DNA from: Luteimonas sp. J29
GTDB lineage: Bacteria > Pseudomonadota > Gammaproteobacteria > Xanthomonadales > Xanthomonadaceae
DNA: 64,000 bases
Direction of reading: 5' to 3'
Assembly (NCBI RefSeq): GCF_000472505.1
Contig: NZ_AWZR01000004.1
Location: 62,001 to 126,000 of the forward strand
Part shown: positions 57,585 to 64,000 of the stretch, piece after piece
Position numbering within the stretch: position 1 is the first letter of the stretch
Layout of the letters: each line of letters begins with the position of its first letter
Notes under the pieces: generated by a model
What the model saw: only the letters and a program-made list of their open reading frames with translations
Told to the model about the DNA's origin: nothing
Databases searched by the model: none
Made by a program: the position numbers and the translations under genes

Positions 57585-58691
57585 TCAGCCCTTCGGCCCG
57601 CCCATCACCGGCAGCACGATGCCGTTGACGTAGGACGACATCACCGGCGAGGCGAGGAACACGAACGCGGGCGACAGTTCCTCCGGCTGCGCGGGGCGGC
57701 CCATGGCGCTGTCCCGGCCGAACTCGCCCACTTCGTCGGCGGGCTTGTCGGCGGGATTGAACGGGGTCCACACCGGCCCGGGCGCCACCGCGTTGACCCG
57801 GATCCCGCGCGGCAGCAGGTTCGCGGCCAGCGCCCTGGTGAACGCGTGGACCGCGCCCTTGCTGGTCGAGTAGTCGATCAGCTTCGGGCTGCCGAACAGG
57901 CCGGTCACCGAGCCGCAGTTCACGATCGACGCGCAGCGCTGCATGTGCGGCAGCGCTGCGCGCGCCATGTGCAGGTAGCCGGCGACGTTGGTCTGCAGGG
58001 TTTCCTGCAGGTGCTCGTCGCTGATGTCCTCCAGGCGTTCGGCGTGCAGCTGGAAGCCGGCGTTGTTGACCAGCACGTCGATGCGCCCGAAGCGCTTGGC
58101 GACGCGATCCACGGCGCGTTTGCAGAAGGCGGGGTCGCGCACGTCGCCGGGCACGAGCAGCGCCTCGCGGCCTTCGGCCTCCACCCGGCGCGCGGTCTCC
58201 TTCGCGTCGTCGTGCTCGTCGAGGTAGAAGATCGCCACGTCCGCGCCCTCGCGCGCGAACAGCACCGCCACCGCGCGGCCGATGCCCGAGTCCGCGCCGG
58301 TCACGATCGCCTTCATCCCGGCGAGCTTGCCGCTGCCCGCGTAGTCCGGCGCCTCGAACCGCGGCGCCAGGTCGAGTTCGGCCTCGCGCCCGGGCTTGGC
58401 GACGTGCTGCGCCGGCATCTCGACCGGCTGGCGGCGGGTCCCGGCCTGGGTGGCGGCCTTGCGACCGCCCTTGCCCGGGCGGCGCGCGTCCTTGCGCTCG
58501 ATCGACCGCTGGAGCGCGCGCTGGCGGCGCGCGGTCTTCTTCGCGGCGCCGGCGTCCGCCGACGCTTCCGGGCGCGACCCGGCGCCGGCCTTCTCCGCCG
58601 GCTTCGCGGACTTCGCGGTCGTGGACCGGCTGCCGGTGCGCTTCGCCGCGCCGCGCGTGGTACCGGTGGTTCTGCTGCGTGCCATCGCCAT
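57585..58691 (-). CDS. SDR-family oxidoreductase with basic N-terminal tail
   Basis: A 368-residue short-chain dehydrogenase. The NAD(P) motif TGADSGIG is at residues 131-138 and the catalytic Ser261, Tyr274 and Lys278 (YSTSK) are present. The first ~90 residues are Lys/Arg/Ala/Thr-rich with no fold, resembling histone-H1-like tails, which is unusual for an SDR. The substrate is unknown. It is directly downstream of ku and ligD on the same strand (12-base gap), so it may be co-expressed with end-joining genes. Confidence 0.87.
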   Translation of the reverse strand: MAMARSRTTGTTRGAAKRTGSRSTTAKSAKPAEKAGAGSRPEASADAGAAKKTARRQRALQRSIERKDARRPGKGGRKAATQAGTRRQPVEMPAQHVAKPGREAELDLAPRFEAPDYAGSGKLAGMKAIVTGADSGIGRAVAVLFAREGADVAIFYLDEHDDAKETARRVEAEGREALLVPGDVRDPAFCKRAVDRVAKRFGRIDVLVNNAGFQLHAERLEDISDEHLQETLQTNVAGYLHMARAALPHMQRCASIVNCGSVTGLFGSPKLIDYSTSKGAVHAFTRALAANLLPRGIRVNAVAPGPVWTPFNPADKPADEVGEFGRDSAMGRPAQPEELSPAFVFLASPVMSSYVNGIVLPVMGGPKG

Positions 58692-58703
58692 CGTCCTCCC
58701 CGG

Positions 58704-59633
58704 TCAGCCGGCCTTGCGGGTGCGCGTGCCGGATTTCGCGGCCATTTTCGCCGGGGCCTTCTTCGCCTTGGCCGCCTTGCGCGGGGCGGCCTTCCTGGCC
58801 GCCTTCTTCGTCGCGGTCTTCTTCGCCGGCGTGCGCCTGTTGTCCTTCAGGCTCTTCTGCAGCAGCGAGACGAAGTCGACCACGTTGGTCGCCGCGCCTT
58901 CCTCGGGCTCGGGCTCCTCGAGCACCTGGGTGGTCGCGCCCTTGTCCTTGATCCGCTTGCGGATGATCTCGGCCAGGCGCTCGCGGAACTCGTCGTGGTA
59001 GTCGCCGGGGTTCCACTTCGCCGCCATCGAATCGACCAGCTGGGTGGCCATCTCCAGCTCCTTGGCGCTGATCCGGTAGTCGCCGGCCTTGCCCTCTGGC
59101 AGCTTGTACTCGGACGGGTCCACCAGCTCCTGGGGGTAGCGCATCAGCATCAGCACCAGCGCGTCGCCCAGCGGCATGACCGCCGACAGGTACTCGCGGG
59201 TGCGGATCACCACCCGGGCGACGCCGATCTTCTTCGCCTCGCGCAGGGTCTCGCGCAGCAGCACGTAGCCCTTCTCGGCCTTCTTGCCGGGAACGAGCAC
59301 GTAGGGTTTCTCGTAGAAGCGCACGTCGATGGAATCGGCATCGACGAAGGCCTCGATTTCCACCGACTCGTGGCTTTCCGGCGCGGCCGAGGCGATGTCG
59401 GACTTCTCGATCACGACGTAGTTGCCCTTGTCGTACTCGAAGGCCTTGACGATCTCCTTCCAGGGCACCTCCTCGCCGGTCTCGGCGTTGACCCGCTCGA
59501 ACCGGATCGGGTTGCGGTCGCGCGAGTCGAGCATGCGGAAGGAGAGGTCGTTGCTGCGGGTGCCGGACATCAGCGAGACCGGCACGTTGAGCAGGCCGAA
59601 GCTGAGGTTGCCGGTCCAGATCGGTCGGGCCAT
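58704..59633 (-). CDS. ku: Ku protein (bacterial non-homologous end joining)
   Basis: A 309-residue Ku-type DNA-end-binding protein. MARPIWTGNLSFGLLNVPV is the family start, the beta-barrel core (about residues 1-260) includes YRISAKELEMATQLVDSM, and a Lys/Ala-rich tail (about 270-309) follows, typical of the DNA-contact extensions of some bacterial Ku proteins. It loads on double-strand ends and recruits LigD, whose gene is 68 bases upstream. Confidence 0.95.
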   Translation of the reverse strand: MARPIWTGNLSFGLLNVPVSLMSGTRSNDLSFRMLDSRDRNPIRFERVNAETGEEVPWKEIVKAFEYDKGNYVVIEKSDIASAAPESHESVEIEAFVDADSIDVRFYEKPYVLVPGKKAEKGYVLLRETLREAKKIGVARVVIRTREYLSAVMPLGDALVLMLMRYPQELVDPSEYKLPEGKAGDYRISAKELEMATQLVDSMAAKWNPGDYHDEFRERLAEIIRKRIKDKGATTQVLEEPEPEEGAATNVVDFVSLLQKSLKDNRRTPAKKTATKKAARKAAPRKAAKAKKAPAKMAAKSGTRTRKAG

Positions 59634-59701
59634 GCCGTCGCTCGGGGGTGGATCGGGCCTGCCAGCCTGCCGCGGGGCGTGTGGTGGCGCCGTGCAGGCG
59701 G

Positions 59702-62371
59702 TCAGCCGGGCAGGGACTGGCGCAGGCTGTCGAATCCGTCCCAGGGGTGGCCGCGCAGGCGCGACAGCCGCGCCAGGGCGTTGCCGATGTGCCAGGCGTT
59801 GCCCGCCTTGACCCGGCCCAGTTCCTCCCAGCGCAGCGGCATCGAGACCGGGGCGCCGGCACGCGCGCGCACCGAGAAGCTGGCCACGCTGGTGGCGCCG
59901 CGGCCGTTGCGCAGCCAGTCGATGAAGATCCGGCCCTTGCGCCGGCGCTTGCTGGCGGTGGCGACGTAGCGCAGCGGGTCGGCCTCGCGCGCGGCCTCGG
60001 CCACGGCCTGGGCGAAGGCGCGCGCCTGCGGCCAGGGCGCGGGCGGCGACAGCGGCACCACCAGGTGCAGGCCCTTGCCGCCGCTGGTGCGCACGAACGA
60101 CTCCAGTCCGGCCTGGCCGAGGAAGCCGCGCAACTGGCGCGCCGCGGCGACCACCTCCGGCCAGCCCACCGACGGGTCCGGGTCGAGGTCGAACACCAGC
60201 CGGTCGCAGTGCTCGACGTCCTCCACGCGCGCGCCCCAGGGGTGGAACTCGATGGTGTTGAACTGCACCAGCTCCAGCACGCTGGCCGCGTCGGTCGCGT
60301 ACAGGTAGTCCTCGCGCCCGCCGCCCGATTCCTCGATCGGGACGCGCGAGACCAGGTCCATGCCCGGGGTGGCGTGCTTCTGGAAGAAGCACTGCGCGCG
60401 CAGGCCGGACGGGCAGCGCACCAGCGACAGCGGGCGGCCGGCGATCTCCGGCAGCAGCCAGTCCATCGCCGCGGCGTAGTAGTCGGCCAGCTGCTGCTTG
60501 GTGATGCCGTCGTCCGGAAACAGCACCTTCTCCGGACTGGATAATTCCGGCGGCGCGCGGCTGCCGGCACGCGACGCGGTGCTGCGCGACTTGCCCTTCG
60601 TCGTTGCCGAAGACGCGCCGCGCTTCGTCGTCGCCTTGCCCGTGCCCTTGCGCGTGCCCGCCTGCTTCGCCATCGGTCGTTCCTCCGCTTCGATGCGGTC
60701 GCCGCCGGCGTCGGCCAGCGCCGACACCGGCTTGTCCGGCCGCAGGGCCTTGAAGCTGGCCTGGCGCAGCAGGCCGCTGCCGCCGGTGCCGCGGGTGAAG
60801 ACCTCGACCACGAAGGCCGGGCGCGGCAGCCACCTGGCCTGGCGCAGGTCGGTGTCGTTCGCCGGCACGTGCACGGTGGGCGCGTCGCGTCCCTTGCCGG
60901 CCAGCCGCTCTCCGAGCGCGCGCAGCTGCGCGTCGTCGAGGCCGCTGCCGACGCGGCCGACGTAGCGCCAGCCGTGTTCGGGATCGGGCGTGGCCAGCAG
61001 CAGCGAGCCGATGCCGCGGCGGCTGCCCTTGGGCGGGGTGTAGCCGACCACCGCGTACTCGGCGCTGGCCAGCGCCTTGGTCTTGCGCCAGTCGTCGCCG
61101 CGCCCCGGATGGTAGGCCGCGTCGGCGCGCTTGGAGACCAGGCCCTCGAAGCCGGCCTCGAGCGCGGCCTGGAACGCGGCTGCGCCGTCGCCCACGCCGT
61201 GCGAGCTGTAGGCCAGCGCGTCGGGCGCGCCGCGCAGCAGGCGTTCGAGCAGCCGTTTGCGCTCGCGCAGCGGCGCCGCGGACAGGTCCACGCCGTCGAC
61301 ATGCAGCAGGTCGAACAGCACCAGGCGCAAGCGTCCCTGGCGTTCGCCCGACAGCACCTGCTGCAGCAGGTTGAAATCCTCGCGCCGGCCCTGGCCGGCG
61401 ATCAGTTCGCCGTCGACCAGCAGGTCGCGCACGCCGAGGGCGGCGAGCGCGTCGTCGACCTCGGGCACCCGCGCGGTCCAGTCCAGGCCGTTGCGCGACC
61501 AGAGCCGCGGCTCGCCATCGCGCAGCGCGGCGAGCAGGCGGTAACCGTCCCACTTGAGTTCGTGCAGCCAGCGCTCGCCGTCGGGCGGCTTCGCAACCAG
61601 ACGCGCGAGCTGCGGGCGCGGAGCGTCGGTCGCCAGCGCGCGACGGCGCGCGCCCGGTAGCTTCGCCGCGAGGGCGGCCCAGTCGCTGCGCCGGCGGCCG
61701 GCGGCGGACTTGCGCATCGCCTTCGCGGGGCTGGCGGTCTTCTTCGTCGCCTTCGTGACCCGTCCGGCAGGTGTCGCGGTGTTCGCCTTCGCCGGCGTCT
61801 TCGCGGCCTTGTTCGCCGTCCGCGCACCACGCTTCGACGCCGGGGGCGGGGTCACGCCCTCGAGCAGGTCGTCCGCCTCCGCATCGCCCGCCCACGCGTC
61901 GTCCTGCTTGAACAGCAGCCACTGCGGCTGGCGCGCCGGCTTGCCCGAGCGCACCAGGTGCCAGCCGCCCTTGAGCCGCTCGCCGTGCAGGGTGAAGCGC
62001 AGATGGCCCTTGGCCAGCTGCGCGGCGACGTCGCCTTCGGTGGTCCAGGTGCCACGGTCGAACAGGGCGACGTGGCCGGCGCCGTAGTGGCCGGCCGGGA
62101 TCTCGCCCTCGAAGCCGGCATAGTCGAGCGGGTGGTCCTCGACCTCCACCGCCATGCGCTTCACCGAGGGGTCCAGGCTCGGGCCCTTGGGCACCGCCCA
62201 GCTGCGCAGCACGTCGCCGACCTGGAGCCGGAAGTCGTAGTGGCGGTGGCTGGCGTGGTGCAACTGGACCACGAAGATCGGGCGCCGGCCCGGTGGTGCG
62301 GCGCGCGGGCGGTCGTCGGGTTCGGGCGTCTGCCCGAAGCGCCGCTTGCGTCGGTAGTCCTCCAGCGCCAT
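59702..62371 (-). CDS. ligD: ATP-dependent DNA ligase D
   Basis: An 889-residue multidomain end-joining enzyme. The phosphoesterase domain comes first (about residues 32-165, with HHASHRHYDF at 38-47 supplying metal ligands). A Lys/Ala-rich linker follows, then the ligase domain with the AMP lysine Lys273 in KWDGYR and the conserved EGLVSKR. A second basic linker precedes the polymerase domain (about 610-889, VFDLDPDPSVGW and SGGKGLHLVVPL). This PE-ligase-polymerase order is normal in many proteobacteria. It pairs with the adjacent ku gene. Confidence 0.96.
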   Translation of the reverse strand: MALEDYRRKRRFGQTPEPDDRPRAAPPGRRPIFVVQLHHASHRHYDFRLQVGDVLRSWAVPKGPSLDPSVKRMAVEVEDHPLDYAGFEGEIPAGHYGAGHVALFDRGTWTTEGDVAAQLAKGHLRFTLHGERLKGGWHLVRSGKPARQPQWLLFKQDDAWAGDAEADDLLEGVTPPPASKRGARTANKAAKTPAKANTATPAGRVTKATKKTASPAKAMRKSAAGRRRSDWAALAAKLPGARRRALATDAPRPQLARLVAKPPDGERWLHELKWDGYRLLAALRDGEPRLWSRNGLDWTARVPEVDDALAALGVRDLLVDGELIAGQGRREDFNLLQQVLSGERQGRLRLVLFDLLHVDGVDLSAAPLRERKRLLERLLRGAPDALAYSSHGVGDGAAAFQAALEAGFEGLVSKRADAAYHPGRGDDWRKTKALASAEYAVVGYTPPKGSRRGIGSLLLATPDPEHGWRYVGRVGSGLDDAQLRALGERLAGKGRDAPTVHVPANDTDLRQARWLPRPAFVVEVFTRGTGGSGLLRQASFKALRPDKPVSALADAGGDRIEAEERPMAKQAGTRKGTGKATTKRGASSATTKGKSRSTASRAGSRAPPELSSPEKVLFPDDGITKQQLADYYAAAMDWLLPEIAGRPLSLVRCPSGLRAQCFFQKHATPGMDLVSRVPIEESGGGREDYLYATDAASVLELVQFNTIEFHPWGARVEDVEHCDRLVFDLDPDPSVGWPEVVAAARQLRGFLGQAGLESFVRTSGGKGLHLVVPLSPPAPWPQARAFAQAVAEAAREADPLRYVATASKRRRKGRIFIDWLRNGRGATSVASFSVRARAGAPVSMPLRWEELGRVKAGNAWHIGNALARLSRLRGHPWDGFDSLRQSLPG

Positions 62372-62392
62372 GGCGGTGGCGGCGCGGCCGGG

Positions 62393-62902
62393 TCAGGCCG
62401 CGGGCGTCGCCGTCTGGTCGCCGTCGATCTCCAGCCGCACCAGGCCGAGCTCCGCGAAGCGCGGCGCGAGCGCGACATGGTGGTCATCGTCGGCATCGAC
62501 CACGACCAGGACCTTGCCGGCCTCGATCAGCTCCTCGTAGTTCCTGCGTTCCGGCTCGGGGAGCGTGGCGCCGAACAGGGCCGAGGCCCAGCCGCCGACC
62601 AGCGCGCCGGCCCCGCCGCCGGCCAGCATCGCGCCGGCCAGGGTCAGCCCCAGCGGCGGAAAGGTGGCGGCCGCCAGGCCGGCGACCGCGCCGGCCGCGG
62701 CGCCAAAGCCCATGCCGCGCGCGGCGGCCGGCAGCATGTCCGTATCGGCCTGCTTGAGGTCGTCGGGCACCGCGCCGACCTCGATGTCCGAACGCGCGAT
62801 CAGCGACAGCGCGTCGTCGCCCAGTCCCGTGCCGCGCGCGATCGCGACCGCCTGTTCCGCGGTCGCCAGGTCGGGCGCGCAGTGGATGCTGCGCCGGCTC
62901 AT
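62393..62902 (-). CDS. Glycine-zipper-containing protein of unknown function
   Basis: A 169-residue protein. The first 60 residues resemble small regulatory or redox domains (LATAEQAVAIARGTGLGDDALSLIARSDIEVG). A Gly/Ala-rich hydrophobic hairpin follows (about residues 68-105), compatible with membrane insertion or a glycine zipper, then a basic-acidic C-terminus (YEELIEAGKVLVVVDAD). It resembles general-stress-type zipper proteins but no firm family is assigned. It overlaps the zinc-ribbon gene by four bases and is 21 bases upstream of ligD. Confidence 0.75.
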   Translation of the reverse strand: MSRRSIHCAPDLATAEQAVAIARGTGLGDDALSLIARSDIEVGAVPDDLKQADTDMLPAAARGMGFGAAAGAVAGLAAATFPPLGLTLAGAMLAGGGAGALVGGWASALFGATLPEPERRNYEELIEAGKVLVVVDADDDHHVALAPRFAELGLVRLEIDGDQTATPAA

Positions 62903-63117
62903 GCGGCCTGTTCCTGCAGTCCGGCACAGTGCGCGCAGCAGTACACCTGCCCGTCGCGGCCCACGCCGTGCCCGATCACCGTGCAGCCGCAGTGCGTGCA
63001 GCGCGGGGCGAGGGCGTGGATGGCGCACTCGAACGAGTCGAACACGCCGCTGCCGCGGTCGGTCTGCACGGTGAACGCGTGCGCGTACTCCGCGCCGCAT
63101 ACGTCGCATCTGGCCAT
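62899..63117 (-). CDS. Small zinc-ribbon protein
   Basis: A 72-residue protein with repeated cysteine pairs: CDVCGAEY, FECAIHALAPRCTHCGC and YCCAHCAGL, spaced as in metallothionein-like or zinc-ribbon proteins. It presumably binds zinc; no enzymatic motif is present. ATG 63117 begins the first CxxC motif; an in-frame ATG at 63159 is less likely. Its stop overlaps the glycine-zipper gene start, and the pair lies directly upstream of ligD. Confidence 0.8.
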   Translation of the reverse strand: MARCDVCGAEYAHAFTVQTDRGSGVFDSFECAIHALAPRCTHCGCTVIGHGVGRDGQVYCCAHCAGLQEQAA

Positions 63118-63318
63118 GGGGGCACCTCCGGTGTCGCGGGACCATGCAGGCTGCGCCATCGCGCGGCATGGCGACGTGAAGCGGCGCGGCGCGTGTCGAC
63201 GCGGCGTGATGGGCGCGTCACGCGCGGCTTCCTATCATCCCGAACGCAACGTCCCGCCAGTGGGCCGCGCCGCCGCCGCGCGGGGCATGCGCCGGGATGC
63301 ACAGGAGGACTCCGACGA

Positions 63319-63390
63319 TGGCAGCCGCGGCCGTTCGCGCCACCCTGCGTCGCCCCACCGGGCGGGGAGGACGGCGCCATGTTCGCTGAG
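63319..63390 (+). CDS. Possible leader peptide overlapping the cydA start
   Basis: A 23-residue frame, MAAAAVRATLRRPTGRGGRRHVR, with an excellent ribosome site (CAGGAGGA at 63302-63309, 9 bases before the ATG). It overlaps the oxidase start at 63379 by 12 bases, which would couple translation. It is Arg-rich and without known family. Chance is possible in G+C-rich DNA, but the strong ribosome site directly in front is notable. Confidence 0.4.
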
Positions 63391-64000
63391 GCCGATGCGG
63401 TGCTGCTGGCGCGGATCCAGTTCGCGTTCACCGTCAGCTTCCACTTCATCTTCCCGGCGTTCTCGATCGGACTGGCCAGCTACCTGGTCGTGCTCGAGGC
63501 GCTGTGGCTGCGGACCGGGCGCCAGGTCTACCTGGACCTGTTCCGCTTCTGGGTCAGGATCTTCGCGGTCGCCTTCGCCATGGGCGTGGTGTCGGGCATC
63601 GTCATGTCCTACCAGTTCGGCACCAACTGGGCGGTGTTCTCCGACCGCGCCGGGCCGGTGATCGGACCGCTGATGGCCTACGAGGTGATGACCGCGTTCT
63701 TCCTCGAAGCGGGCTTCCTCGGCGTGATGCTGTTCGGCATGAACCGGGTCGGCCCGCGGCTGCATTTCCTGGCCACGCTGATGGTCGGGCTGGGCACGCT
63801 GCTGTCGGCGTTCTGGATCCTCAGCGCCAACAGCTGGATGCACACGCCGGCCGGCTTCGCGGTCAACGGCGACGGGCAGTTCGTGCCCGCGGACTGGTGG
63901 GCGGTCATCTTCAATCCCAGTTTCCCCTACCGCCTGGTGCACACCGTGATCGCCGCCTACCTGACCACGGCGCTGGTGGTGGGCGGGGTCGGCGCCTGGC
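63379..64000 (+). CDS. cydA: Cytochrome bd-type ubiquinol oxidase subunit I, partial
   Basis: The first ~207 residues of a bd-type quinol oxidase subunit I; the frame is open at the window end. MFAEADAVLLARIQFAFTVSFHFIFPAFSIGLASY is the family N-terminus, with His22 the expected heme ligand, and GVVSGIVMSYQFGTNWAVFSDRAGPVIGPLMAYEVMTAFFLEAGFLGVMLFG is the next conserved block. The start resembles cyanide-insensitive (CioA) oxidases, but the Q-loop region lies beyond the window. A TATCAT at 63233-63238 may be its -10 box. A short Arg-rich frame overlaps the start. Confidence 0.93.
   Translation, partial: MFAEADAVLLARIQFAFTVSFHFIFPAFSIGLASYLVVLEALWLRTGRQVYLDLFRFWVRIFAVAFAMGVVSGIVMSYQFGTNWAVFSDRAGPVIGPLMAYEVMTAFFLEAGFLGVMLFGMNRVGPRLHFLATLMVGLGTLLSAFWILSANSWMHTPAGFAVNGDGQFVPADWWAVIFNPSFPYRLVHTVIAAYLTTALVVGGVGAW

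Overview
The window is very G+C-rich chromosomal DNA with almost no spacer between genes. The gene content suggests a member of the Xanthomonadaceae/Lysobacteraceae (a Lysobacter, Luteimonas or close relative). The clues are a biotin operon using BioC plus BioH, a glnA / TorF-like porin / PII / amtB nitrogen block, a LysR gene divergent from aceBA, REP-type repeats carrying GTAGGAGCGGCTTCAG, and -10 boxes such as TAGGCT, TAAGGT and TATCGT. The genus is inferred from content and not proven. No insertion sequence, prophage, CRISPR array or rRNA was seen; the only tRNA is tRNA-Arg(CCG).

Layout. 1-7.3 kb: tRNA-Arg, ubiA, comF, then bioB-bioF-transporter-bioH-bioC, mostly stop/start overlapped, behind a BirA-like operator. 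7.3-14.9 kb: secreted and envelope proteins (GH16 lipoprotein, YdcF-like protein, PLP dehydratase, Tyr/Pro-rich lipoprotein), a structured intergenic region and mnmG. 15-19.3 kb: a periplasmic-propeller diguanylate cyclase, then an ArsR/rhodanese pair divergent from an AhpD-like gene, with two mirror-image promoters inside one palindrome. 19.3-27.1 kb: tex, bacteriohemerythrin, a sialidase-like lipoprotein, truC, arfB, an acyltransferase and an isoaspartyl peptidase.

27.2-29.3 kb is a clearly lower-G+C two-gene cassette: a small lipoprotein and a DUF2235 (Tle1-like) hydrolase. It looks like a lipase effector with its immunity protein and is the best candidate for a poorly described system here. 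29.3-33.4 kb: LysR regulator and the glyoxylate shunt (aceB, aceA). 33.7-42.4 kb: gamma-glutamyltransferase, a Ycf46-like AAA protein divergent from a ParA-like protein, SixA-like phosphatase, YceI, a phospholipase D/cardiolipin synthase, and two genes whose products share a C-terminal GYGxSSGY tail; the first lies behind a GGTG-N16-CACC operator.

42.4-50 kb: a TPR membrane protein, a PlsC acyltransferase with a YheT-like hydrolase, a PEBP protein, an ECF42-type sigma factor, YceI and VOC proteins. 50.2-55.7 kb: uppP, then glnA behind an exact sigma-54 promoter, a TorF-like porin, PII and amtB, closed by an intrinsic terminator. 55.7-64 kb: a secreted unknown, an AmiD-like amidase, a perfect REP doublet, a bacterial NHEJ block (SDR with basic tail, Ku, LigD), two small genes and the start of a cytochrome bd-type oxidase cut by the window end.

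The clearest functional units are biotin synthesis, acetate/fatty-acid growth through the glyoxylate shunt, nitrogen assimilation, and double-strand-break end joining.
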